This document shows, piece by piece, positions 45,701 to 57,188 of a stretch of 64,000 nucleotides of DNA. Origin of the DNA: Allacma fusca (Eukaryota > Arthropoda > Collembola > Symphypleona > Sminthuridae); NCBI GenBank assembly GCA_947179485.1, contig OX359247.1:28000801-28064800 (forward strand), given 5' to 3'. The notes below the pieces were generated by a model that was not told the origin of the DNA, ran no database searches, and was given only the letters and a program-made list of their open reading frames with translations. The position numbers were made by a program, and so were the translations under genes. Positions within the stretch are counted from its first letter, which is position 1. The number at the start of each line of letters is the position of its first letter.

Positions 45701-48700
45701 GAAAGCCATTAATGATGTTAATATCCCTAAATTCCTTGCTCAAGATATCCCCCTCTTTGAAGGAATCATTTTAGATCTTTTCCCAGCATATGAACTTCTC
45801 AAGCCTGACTTGGAAACGCTAGTAGAGACTTTGAAAACAGTTTGTAAGAGACGACACATCCAGCCCACCGAGTTTTTCCTTGAGAAAAGTCTTCAAATTT
45901 ATGAGATGATATTAGTCCGACATGGACTGATGATTGTAGGTGATGCTATGGGAGGGAAAACATGTGCTTATCAGGTCTGTAAATGAAATTGAGTCCTTAG
46001 TTTGTACATTGTTTGAAGCCATATTAATTACTAGCAGTGTTATAGTATTCTGCTATGTTAGTGTTTAGCAGCAGCATTAACGGAAATTAAGATACGAGAG
46101 TTGCCTGGGCTGAAGGAACAAAAGACTTTTTACAAAATTATCAACCCAAAAGCCATAACAATGGGGCAGCTCTACGGGTGTTTTGATCCAGTTTCACATG
46201 AATGGTCTGATGGGGTACTGGCAAATGCTTTCCGTAGTATGGCTTCCAATACTAGTCTAGATCGGAAATGGATTGTATTTGATGGACCGGTTGATGCTAT
46301 CTGGATTGAGAATATGAACACTGTTCTGGACGGTACAAACGAGAATTTTATGAGAATTTAGTTCAACCTATTTCTATTCAACTCATGTAAAATTAAATAT
46401 GATTCATTTTTTATTTTTGACTGAAATGCTAGTAATATGGAGGTCATGGTTTATATATTTCATGTAATATTTATGCAGACAACAAGAAATTGTGTCTCAT
46501 GTCCGGAGAAATTATTCAGGTAGTCCATTTTTAGAATGAATTTGGTTCTTTGCAAATATCTAGTGAACCTAACCATGAAGAAACAATGTAATTATTAATT
46601 TGCCACCATATATACACTTTTATGCGGCTACCGTACAGATGACCCCACAAATGAATATGCTCTTTGAACCTGCTGACTTGGAGCAAGCATCACCAGCAAC
46701 AGTATCTCGATGCGGCATGATCTACATGGAACCCAGACAACTAAGTTGGATTCCTTTAAAAGATTCGTATTTGGAAAGTTTACCTAGTAGTATCACTGAA
46801 GATCAAATGGAGATTCTTTTGGAAATTTTTGATTGGCTTCTTCCCCCATGCTTTGAATTTATTCGAAACGAATGCAAACGCTTTGTGATCACTTCTGAGC
46901 TTCATCTATTCAAGGTTCTTTATTACCAGATAATTATTGTTAAATAATTGTTCTAATTTTATTGCCCCTTGAGTCTTTTAATTGTAAATTTTGTGGAACA
47001 GAGTATCTCTAGAATTTATTCTTGTATGCTTCGTGGGCCAAAAGGGAATGAAGATCAAGGTCCTCAAAGTACGGTTTGGCTTCAAATATCCTTTCTTTTT
47101 TCGATTATTTGGGGCATGGCATCTACTTTGATTCAAGACAGTCGAGCCAAGTTTGATACCTTTTACCGACAACTGATAATCGGCAACAATAAAAACTACC
47201 CTAGACCGAAGAATTTTAAATTGACCAAAAATCAGCTGTTTTCTGACAAGGGCTCTTGCTTTGATTATGTTTGTGATAAGAGAAACAATCAATGGCAATT
47301 GTGGCTGAATGCAATTGATCGAGAACATGCTTCTATTTCTCCTTATGCTAAGGTACACTCTGTTGATTATACGATGGGGGATGAATAATTGGAAATAATT
47401 GATGTTAAATTTAATGTAAATATAGGTCAATGACTTGATCATACCAACGGATGAGACTTCCCGTCAAACCTACTTCCTTCGAATGTTCACGAATAACGAT
47501 ATTCCGTTCATGTTCGTTGGACCGACGGGAACTGGAAAGTCTGCCATAACTAACAATTTCATCATGTCTGCTCCCAGGGATAGATTTGTAGCAAATGTGA
47601 TAAATTTCTCAGCACGAACTACTGCTAACCAAACGCAAGATATTGTTATGTCCAAATTGGATAGGAGAAAGAAGGGTCTTTACGGTCCGCCGGTCGGGAA
47701 AAAGTGCATAGTATTTATTGATGACTTGAGCTTGCCCCAAAAGGAAAGCTACGGTGCACAACCCGCAATTGAATTACTACGACAGTGGATCGATCATGGC
47801 TATTGGTTCGACAAGAAGGACACCTCAATTATTAATCTCGCGGATTTGGTTAGCATCTACATACATAATGCCTGAAACTACTAAATACATAATTGCATCA
47901 ATGTACGTATACTTTATAATAAGGATTGCTGTAAAGAAATTGAATTTTAAAAACAGCTCTTGGTCACGGCAATGGGTGCACCTGGTGGAGGTAAAAATGA
48001 AGTTACCCAGCGGTTCATCCGACACTTGAATATTTTATCCATTGATTCCTTCGACGATAACACAATGAAGAAGATATTTGGGGCGATCGTTGACTGGCAT
48101 TTTGCTAAAGATTATGACAAGGACGTAGTACGCTGGACGCGAACAATGGTGCAGGCTACCATGAATGTTTACAAACAAGCCATCATTCTATTTCTTCCCA
48201 CACCAACTAAATCCCATTATGTATTTAATCTCCGAGATTTCTCACGGGTTGTACGCGGTCTGTTATTAATACCTCCTACGTACCTTCAAGATAGTCATAA
48301 ATTAATGCGACTTTGGGTTCATGAAGTCTACCGTGTTTTTTGTGACCGTCTCGTTGATGACGAAGATCGGTACTGAAAGTCTACCAATGCTACAATATTG
48401 TTTATTGATATTTGTATTTGCAAAACATCCTCGTATGTACTTTTTGGTTGACAACCGGTCTTATTTTTTCCTCTCAGGCAAACATTCTTTGAGCTTGTGA
48501 GTGAAACCGTTCACGAGAATTTCAAAATGGGAATAAGTAAACTGTTGGAACGATTGTGCCCTGAAGAAGACGGTACTGTGGAGGAAAGTGACGTCCGCAA
48601 CTTAATGTTTGGGGATTTCATCGATCCACACACAGATGTGAAAATATATGATGAGGTTGAAAAACTCTGCAAAACTAATTATTACACAATTGTAATAATT

Positions 48701-51700
48701 ATATCAATTTTCAAATGTAATGTGTAGCAAGAGTAGCATGTTGTAAACTTAACTAGTAAATATTGGATGGTGTTTAGATAATGGATTTGGAAGAACTCTC
48801 AGAAGTAATGAAAACATACCAGTCAGAGTACAATATGATATCGAAAACCCCCATGCATCTTGTGTTGTTCAAGTTTGCAGTCGAACATATATCCCGAATT
48901 TCAAGGGTTTTGAAACAAGACAACAGCCATGCTCTACTTATTGGGATTGGAGGGAGTGGGAGACAAAGCTTAACGAAAATGGCAGCTTTTATGGCTGGAT
49001 ATGATCTGATTCAGGTGAATTTTTTTAATAGAAGGTATTGAAAAGAGAAGAAAATACTGATGAAATGTTTGTGTAATAGTCGTTTATAACTATTTGTATT
49101 GTAGATTGAGATCAGCAGAACTTATGGCATACATGAATGGCGAGAAGATCTGAAAAAAGTACTGAAACATGCAGGGAATGATGGAAAACAAACAGTTTTT
49201 CTATTTGCTGACAATCAAATAAAAGATGAAAGTTTTGTCGAGGACATAAACATGATTCTGAATACTGGAGATGTACCAAATATTTACCCTCCAGAAGAAA
49301 AGGGTGAGATCTTGGAGAGGATGCAGGCCGTGTTGAAGGCATCTGGGAAAGTGACGGACACCTCGCCTTTAACTTTGTATAATGTTTTTATTGAGCGAGT
49401 TCGCACAAAACTTCACGTAGTTCTTGCTATGTCGCCGGTGGGGGATGCTTTTAGGAACCGCTTGAGGATGTTTACATCTTTGATAAACTGCTGCACAATA
49501 GACTGGTTTACTGAGTGGCCTGAGGATGCTCTGGAGAAAGTTGCACATAATTTCCTTGCTGTTCTGGACATGCATGATTTACTAGACCGTTGCGTATTCA
49601 TGTGCAAACATTTTCATGAGTCTGTGAGACTGTTGTCCATTAAGTAAGCTAATGATAAATATTATAAGGTATAACATGTTACAAAGTTTGTACATATCTG
49701 AATTAAAAGTTGCCATTAACTTTGAAATTTCAGGTTTGTAGAGCAACTACATCGTCACAATTATGTAACCCCAACGTCTTATCTAGAACTGATCCTCACC
49801 TTTAAAACATTGTTGGGTTTAAAACGACAGGAAACTGAAGAGCAGCGTCACCGTTATATAACCGGTTTGGAGAAACTTCAGTTTGCAGCATCACAAGTAT
49901 CAGTGATGCAAGATGAACTCACAGCATTGCAACCCATTTTAATTGAGACTTCTGCTGCGACTGAAAAACTAATGATCAAAATTGAAAGAGACACTGTTGA
50001 TGTTGAAGCCACGAAAGAGGTCGTTGCTGCTGATGAAGCCTTGGCCAATGAAGCTGCAGCAGCTGCTCAGGCAATTAAAGATGACTGTGAGAATGATCTG
50101 GCTGAAGCTATTCCTGCCCTTGAAGCTGCAATTCAAGCCTTGGATACTTTAAAGCCTGCTGATGTGACAGTTGTCAAGTCCATGAAAAATCCTCCTGGGG
50201 CTGTAAGATTATTAATATCTAATGATAATCGTTTATTTCAAACTAACTCCAACGAAGACATTTTTGTGTATCCATTGAGTCATTGTATGCACGTACGAAT
50301 TTGCATTATCTTTAATAACCAAGGGACTAATAAGTTAGTTATCCCTAGCTCATCGTTTCTCCATAATTCTTAGCTTATTCTAAATTTATTTAAAAGTCGG
50401 CTTATCCCAAACGTATAGACGTAACGTGTAAAGTTCTCCCGCTCAAATTCACCCTTACCTCTAACCTGTAAATTCACTATCATTAGGGCAAAAAGCTATA
50501 ATATATAAAAATCGCAAAAAGTTCTCCCTATCAAAAGTGTAAAAATCTGCCCCTAATAAACGCATAAATTTCGGCCACTATCGAAAGCGTCAAAAGGTAA
50601 ACCTATCAGTAGCGCAAAATGGTCTCCCTATAAAAATTGCAAAAGCTACTCCTACCACTCAATATGGTCTTCCAATCAAAAGCGTAAAAAGCTGCCCCTA
50701 ATAAACGCGTAAAAAGATGTCCCTATCAGTAACTTAAAAAGCTGTACCAATCAATAGTGTAAAAAGCTGTCCCTATCAGTAGCGTAAAAAGCTGTCCCTA
50801 TCAAAAGCACAAAAAGCTGCTCATATCAAAAGCACCAAAAGATGCCCCTATCAATATCACAAAAATATGTCCCTATCAATAGTGTAAAAAGCTGCCTATA
50901 CCAGTAATGCAAAATGGTCTCCCTATCAAATGCATAAAAAGCTGGCCCTTTTAAAAGTGTAAAAGTAGTATGACGGACGCACGTCATTCTAACCCGCATT
51001 TTATAATAGTTAAGATTTTATTATTTCAACTCTAGATCAAAATGGTTCTTGAGGCTATCTGTATTATGCGTGGAATCAAATCGGAAAGGAAGACAGATCA
51101 AAACGGAAAACAATTCGAAGATTTTTGGGGTCCCTCAATGAAGATGTTAGGTGACCTGAAATTTTTAGAAGGGCTCAAAGAGTATGATAAAGACAATATT
51201 CCACCTCAAGTAATGAAACGCATACGAGAAAAATTCATTAAAAATCCTGACTTTGACCCAGCTGTAATCCGAAACGTATCAACAGCCTGTGAGGGTCTCT
51301 GTAAATGGGTGAAAGCAATGGAAGTGTATGACCGTGTGATTAGAATAGTCGAGCCTAAAAAAGCGAAATTAAATGAAGCTGAAGGAGAACTACAAGCTCA
51401 AATGGACAAGTTAAATGAGAAGCGTGCCCAGCTGCAGAGGGTCACGGATAAACTCCAGGCTCTTAATGATGAGTATGCAGCAATGAACAAAAAGAAGAAA
51501 GATTTAGAGGAAAACATCGCTCTATGTTCGCAAAAGCTGGAGAGAGCAGAGAAACTAATTGATGGTCTTAGTGGAGAAAAGCAACGTTGGAGTGTGGGCG
51601 CAACAACTTTGTCCGATAAGTTGCACAACATTTTTGGAGATGTTTTGATTTCCGCAGCAGTAGTTGCCTACTTGGGCCCTTTCACTGTTGACTACCGTCA

Positions 51701-54700
51701 GAGTTGTTACAATCAATGGCAGAAATTATGTGTTGAACAAAATATCCCTTGTTCGGAATCATTCTCAATGAGCGCTACATTGGGGGATGCGGTCAAAATA
51801 AGGAATTGGAATCTCGCTGGACTTCCCATTGACACGTTTTCTATTGACAATGCTATCATAGTTTCTCATTCTCGGAGATGGCCGCTCATGATAGATCCTC
51901 AGGGACAAGCTAGTAAATGGATACGAAATATGGAAAAGGGTAATAAGCTCGGTGTGACAAAACTTAGTGACCCGGGTTACCTTCGAGTGATTGAGAATGC
52001 TTGTCAACTTGGTCTTCCCGTACTGATTGATAATGTGGGGGAAGATTTGGACCCCGCCTTAGAACCTGTCCTGCTTAAACAGACTTTCAGTCAAGGGGTT
52101 TTGGTCTTTATTAAAATTGGAGAGAATGTAGTGGAATATCATGAGGACTTCAGGTACAATTTTACGTTACTATAAAACTAAAAATGAGTATCGTTCGAGG
52201 AGTAGCAAAATGAACACCTACAAGCATTATGGCAAAAGCAAAATTCTTGTAATTTTTACCGTAGTATTACAGGATAATGCTCACTTTTACTTTTTTAAAA
52301 TGTTCCTGCAGTAAAACTGCAGCATTTACATAAGCTAATGTAGGCGATTATTTTGTTTCTCAGCCAAAGATCATTTTGCATTTACACACCTTTACATAGA
52401 TGTGTACAGTATACTAATGAATTTTGAAGGAACATGTATGAGAACTTTTGAATTTTCTATAGGCTGTTCATGATATCACGACTGAGGAATCCTCATTATA
52501 TGCCTGAAATTAGTAAGTTATTAGAATAGAGTTACTTTATAAATATCTTTGAAATTTGAAACTTTTATTGTTGTTTATGTTGACGTTAAAAATTGCAAAT
52601 GATTAACAATTATTCTGAAGGTGTTAAAGTTACCCTCCTGAACTTCATGATAACCCCAATGGGTCTGCAAGATCAGCTGTTGGGAATTGTGGCAGCTAAA
52701 GAGGAACCTGCTTTAGAAGAGCAAAAGAATCGCTTGGTTGTTGATGGGGTTAATAATAAGAACCTTCTGAAAGAAATTGAAGACAAAATCCTCAAAGTTT
52801 TATCAAGTTCAAAAGGGAATATCTTGGAGGATGAAACTGCAATTCAGATCCTCTCATCCTCAAAGGAATTATCTGGCGAAATTATCAAGAAGCAAACTGT
52901 TGCAGTCGTTACGGAGAAAAAGATTGACGAGACGAGAAATCTATATCGTCCAGTCGCCACTCATGCATCGACGTTATTCTTTTGCATTTCGGAACTTGCC
53001 AACATTGATCCAATGTACCAGTACTCTCTTAACTGGTTCATTAGCTTATATACGATATCAATCAAGAACAGCCGCAAGTCTCGGGATTTGGATCTCCGAA
53101 TATTGTATCTAAACGAGTACTTTACATCCTCCGTGTACAGGAACGTGTGCCGGAGTGTTTTTGAGAAAGACAAATTAGTTTTCTCATTTGTCCTCTGTGT
53201 AGCTTGTATGAAATCTAGGGGAGAATTTCCTTTGGATATTTGGTCCTTCATACTGACGGGTGGAGTCGCTTTGGAAAATTCAATCCCAAATCCAGCACCG
53301 GATTGGTTGACAGAGAAAAGTTGGGCTGAAATTACGCGTGTATCGAATTTAAAATGTTAGCATATCATATGGCATGGTTCAATCTAGGTCTCAAACTATT
53401 AAAACCTAATATGTTAATTTTTAATAGAAGTAACTATATGTTGATTTTCATTTAGCTTTCCAAGGTCTAAAGGACGACGTAATAGGAAATATTCCAGCCT
53501 GGAAAGCATTATATGAATCAAAGAAGCCCCAAGATTTTGAATTTCCAGAACCTTGGAATAAATTAAATGACATAGAGAGGCTGGCCGTCCTACGTTGTTT
53601 TCGTTTGGATAAATTGATCCCTGCAGTGCAGAAGTTTGTTGTTTACAATCTCGGAAAAGAATTTATTGAGCCCCCACCGTTTGATTTGGCTTCATCCTAT
53701 GACGACTCAACACCCGCTACCCCTCTTATTTTCATTCTGTCAGCCGGTTCCGATCCGATGGGCGAGCTGCGGAAATTTGCTCGTGAGAGAGGATTCTCTG
53801 GCTCGCAAATGGTATCAATCTCAATGGGCCAGGGCCAGGGACCCATAGCACAGAGGATCATTGATGAGGCGATAATAGAGGGCGGGTGGGTGGTACTTCA
53901 AAACTGCCATCTAGCGACGAGTTGGATGCCCACTTTGGAAGTGATCTGTCAGGAGATGATTACTTCCGAGAAAACAAATTCTGCTTTCCGTCTCTGGCTA
54001 ACATCTTACCCTTCCCTGGATTTCCCCATAACAGTACTTCAAACTGGAATAAAACTGACTAACGAAGCTCCCCAAGGACTTCGAGCTAATTTGACGCGGA
54101 GCTACCTGAGTGTGCCGGTTTCAGAACCCTCGTTTTATAATTCCGTTCAGAATGAGCATACTTACAGCTGGCAACGGATGATCTTCGGACTATGCTTCTT
54201 CCATGCTTTAGTTCAAGAAAGGAGAAAGTTTGGTCCTTTGGGTTGGAATATTCCTTATGAATTTAATGAGTCGGATTTGAAAATAAGCTTACTCCAATTG
54301 CAAATGTTTTTGCAAGATTATGACACCATTCCTCTGGACGCTCTCACTTATTTGACTGGAGAATGTAACTATGGGGGTCGCGTCACAGATGACAAAGATC
54401 GACGGTTAATGATGTCATTGCTGTCAACGTTTTATTCGAAGGAAATTCTGGAAGAGAAAGAGTACGGGATAAAGTTCATTTTCAAGTTAAATTCATTAAT
54501 AAAAAACAAAAGGTGTTTTTGCAACATCTTGCTCCATAGGATTCATGTATGTTCAATAACTTAATGGATTCAATTCTTAATTCTAGCTACCTTGTGTCTC
54601 CAAGTGGGAAATACTACGTACCTGAAAATGCATCCCATACGTCTTGTATGCAGTACATACGCAAGCTACCACTGAATCCCAACCCGGAAGTGTTTGGTCT

Positions 54701-56155
54701 CCACTTTAATGCAAATATAACCAAAGGCAATCAAGAAACCGCCCAGGTACAGTTGCTGCATGTGTATGTATGTATACTGAATGAATGAATTATATTTGTA
54801 ATGCAGTTTTATATTTATATATAGCTTTTGAGCAGAGCATTGCTCACACAAACAAATCTGAGTTCATCTATTGGGGACGGAGTTACGTCTACGGACCATA
54901 TCATTGTAATCGCTAAAGATATTCTAAGTAAATTACCAAAGAGATTTGATATGGAATCCATCGAAGAAAAGTTTCCTTTGGACTATATGAATTCTATGAA
55001 CACCGTCCTCCGACAGGAATTAATTCGTTTCAACAGGCTAATCAGAATTGTTCAAGTAACTTTAAAAAATATTCAGAAAGCAATCAAAGGTTTCGTAGTA
55101 ATGTCTCTGGAATTGGACGAAGTTGCGAGTAGTATGCGTGTTGGGAAAGTACCCCAAGCTTGGGCTACAAGATCATATCCGTCTTTGAAACCATTGGGTA
55201 GCTATGTGTTGGATTTACTGGCAAGGTTTGTTTGTATTTTCTTATTGTTTTCTAAAAAGAATGCATACAAGAATTATGCATACCACACCATTGGTGGGTG
55301 CGCGTACTTCTGTAACAACAATACTTTTATTCATACTTGCAGGCTAAATTTCTTCCAGACTTGGATAGATAATGGGGCTCCAACAGTTTTTTGGCTCTCG
55401 GGGTTTTATTTCACTCAGTCCTTCTTAACAGGCGTACTTCAGAACTTTGCTCGTAGATACAAAATCCCTATTGATCATTTGGGGTTCGAATATGAAGTAA
55501 CTGCACTGGAAAATAGCTCCAATGTGGCTGATGATGTTGACACTAATGAGGAGGTTAATGATACGAAAAAAAATTTGAACTGTACAATATTTTTATCCTT
55601 CGTGTATTCCACTAATAAGCAGTCATAATTGTATTTCTTGCAGGATAACGTCATGGTTGATGTAAGTTTTAAGTATGGCATCATTTAAGTATGATTTATA
55701 AAAAGCATTAATTTTGTGGCTACAAGCTAGTAGTTTCTTTCCAACTCAAAATAGGGACTGTTCTTGGAAGGTGCACGGTGGGATCGCGAGGTGAAATTGC
55801 TTGCAGAACCAAAGCCAAACATATTATATGATACTCTCCCTATTATTTTATTGAAACCAGGAGTAAAGGTGAGTGTACCTTTAATTATATAGTTCAAATT
55901 TTAATAATTCCAAATTATAATCCAGGTAATTGCTAAGTGCGTACTTACTTATGACTAATTTCTAAATTACAGACGAAATTCCTTCCCATGCCAGCTTATG
56001 ATTCTCCTGTTTACAAGACCAGTGCACGGCAGGGAACTTTATCCACCACTGGGCATTCAACTAATTTTGTCCTGTACCTCAAACTCAGTACAGATTTACC
56101 TCAGAAACATTGGATTAACCGAGGAACTGCTTGCCTCTGTCAACTGGATGACTGA
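37608..56155 (+). CDS. DNAH7: Axonemal inner-arm dynein heavy chain, DNAH7 type, 4,120 aa, 44 exons
   Basis: This is a complete dynein motor subunit, which hydrolyses ATP to slide doublet microtubules in cilia and sperm flagella. The 44 exons I placed sum to 12,363 nt (4,121 codons with the stop) and every junction keeps frame. Domain order: tail, linker, AAA1-AAA4, coiled-coil stalk with microtubule-binding domain, AAA5-AAA6, C-terminal domain. Nucleotide loops: AAA1 GPAGTGKT at 1432-1439 with Walker B FDEF near 1483-1486, AAA2 GDAMGGKT at 1713-1720, AAA3 GPTGTGKS at 2068-2075, AAA4 GIGGSGRQS at 2430-2438. The ending WINRG...LCQLDD and the [15 protein letters not shown] motif are those of the DNAH3/7/12 group. 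Remembered identity is best with vertebrate DNAH7 (about 4,024 aa), but DNAH3 or DNAH12 orthology is not excluded. Two introns use GC donors, and two exons are only 23 and 18 nt. The next gene downstream is tail to tail. Confidence 0.95.
42871..45978 (+). other. DNAH7: Dynein exons 16-24: linker, AAA1 and start of AAA2
   Basis: Exons: 42871-43730, 43825-44011, 44118-44232, 44352-44550, 44677-44845, 44926-44948, 45031-45067, 45185-45447, 45542-45978. Exon 16 (860 nt) holds most of the linker, with the hallmark [27 protein letters not shown] and [18 protein letters not shown] stretches. AAA1, the main ATPase site, runs from [10 protein letters not shown] through GPAGTGKTE to the Walker B FDEFNR, whose coding is split over exons of 23 and 37 nt. 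Exon 24 ends just after the AAA2 loop GDAMGGKT; its donor is T|GTAAATG, chosen because only this phase continues the frame. Confidence 0.93.
46069..49014 (+). other. DNAH7: Dynein exons 25-32: AAA2, AAA3 and AAA4 loop
   Basis: Exons: 46069-46332, 46479-46519, 46639-46914, 47002-47352, 47426-47848, 47957-48369, 48478-48655, 48778-49014. AAA2 continues with [15 protein letters not shown] and the SGEIIQ and [12 protein letters not shown] segments. AAA3 carries [14 protein letters not shown], then [18 protein letters not shown] and the Walker [10 protein letters not shown]. The sensor loop [17 protein letters not shown] follows. AAA4 begins in exon 32 with GIGGSGRQS. All loops keep the Lys or Arg and Ser/Thr needed to hold nucleotide phosphates. 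Confidence 0.95.
49105..52153 (+). other. DNAH7: Dynein exons 33-35: AAA4, stalk, microtubule-binding domain, AAA5 start
   Basis: Exons: 49105-49643, 49734-50202, 51036-52153. Exon 33 holds [18 protein letters not shown] (AAA4 Walker B) and INCCTIDWF. Exon 34 codes the first stalk helix, rich in Ala, Glu and heptad leucines ([19 protein letters not shown] onward). Exon 35 has the microtubule-binding tip ([18 protein letters not shown]) and the returning helix with [20 protein letters not shown], then AAA5 ([12 protein letters not shown]). The intron between exons 34 and 35 lies just before the tip and carries a 25-bp minisatellite. Confidence 0.95.
50480..50970 (+). repeat. Degenerate 25-bp minisatellite in dynein intron 34
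   Basis: About 19 copies with a strict 25-base step and consensus AAAAAGCTGTCCCTATCA plus a seven-base variable tail (AAAGCGT, GTAGCGT, ATAGTGT and similar). Copies are far more diverged than those in the foldback element. There is no flanking inverted repeat and the array fills most of the 833-bp intron. Confidence 0.9.
52154..52462. other. Dynein intron 35
   Basis: An ordinary AT-rich intron with nothing recognisable in it. Confidence 0.8.
52463..56155 (+). other. DNAH7: Dynein exons 36-44: AAA5-AAA6 and C-terminal domain
   Basis: Exons: 52463-52512, 52621-53355, 53456-54461, 54587-54746, 54825-55225, 55343-55553, 55644-55661, 55755-55868, 55973-56155. Conserved stretches include VTLLFNMITP-like [107 protein letters not shown] and [12 protein letters not shown]. 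Exon 42 is an 18-nt micro-exon coding DNVMVD in phase 0. The stop is TGA at 56153-56155. Confidence 0.93.
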
Positions 56156-57188
56156 ATTATGTGATGTGACTTGATTTTGGCCTTGGAAACGTAATACTGG
56201 GTATTACATTGATACACGGCCATAAAGCTGCTTTAACTAATCAATCACAATTAATGTTATATGGCGTTGCAGCGCTGTTTAATAGTTTACATCTGTAATG
56301 ATTTCATTGAATTAAACTAGATTTCTTTGAGCAAAGATATATTATATTAAATTGCCAGAATAGAGTGCGATAGACGTTTTCGTTAACAGTTGGATTTGTT
56401 CAAACTATAAATTATTTCTATGTACAAATTTCAAATTCCAACATTCGGATACAGTTCGGATTTCTGGCTGATGTAAACTACTCACTTCCGGCTAATTATG
56501 TAGATACGATGCAGTGAAAATGTCTCTATCATTTATTGTTTGCAGAAATTAACATAGCGTACAGTTGGACTACCTATGCTTAAATTTCTGTTTCCTACAT
56601 TTTCAAAAATTCAGAAGGTAAAACTATTTTGGGTCTTTGGGGTACTTAAATTCCTCGATCATAGTGTCCTACAATGGGAGTTTCTCGTTGAAGCTTTTTC
56701 CGAATACAAATCGATGTACAGACACATATTGCAACGCTGATTACATGTAGGTATTTACTATGGTATCTTTTAATTTGACAGCTTTAAAAGTTACAGGTGT
56801 AAATTAGATTTGACACATACTCTGCTACTTAACACAAATTTAGGACATGATGGAGGAAATGTACACTTTGAAACCAGAGATTAGGCTCATTTATATAAAA
56901 ATAATTTGCTATTTACCATTTTCGACGGATTATAAATTGAGAAGGAACACAGAATGATAGCAATGAAATATGTACAGTTTATATTCAACAAAGAAAATTC
57001 ATGGAAGATAACTTGCAGCAAACATAATGAAGAAATTATAAAATAGTTCAATATTCGCAGATTTCCAGTGTAACCGTGAATTAATCAAAATGGAAAATAA
57101 GCTTATAACAAAATTTCCATCATAACGAATTTTCATTTGTGAAAACGAACTCTTCACATGACTCTACGACTACTGTTTGAACAGGATT
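56156..57188. other. Tail-to-tail gap between dynein and SPATA20 genes
   Basis: Must contain both 3' UTRs. For the dynein gene an ATTAAA variant at 56346-56351 is the best signal I see. For the minus-strand gene, TATAAA-like and ATTAAA-like matches near 56.77-56.98 kb are weak candidates. No other feature seen. Confidence 0.55.
56346..56351 (+). terminator. Candidate polyadenylation signal (ATTAAA) of the dynein gene
   Basis: The second most common poly(A) hexamer, 190 bases after the TGA stop, within AT-rich sequence. Confidence 0.35.

Noticed and set aside
46978-47442. 154-codon minus-strand frame
   Set aside because: Antisense shadow of dynein exon 28.
50203-51035. Array in dynein intron 34 as coding repeats extending the stalk
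   Set aside because: The frame closes within the intron and the flanking exons join perfectly at [13 protein letters not shown], as in other dyneins, so the array is intronic.
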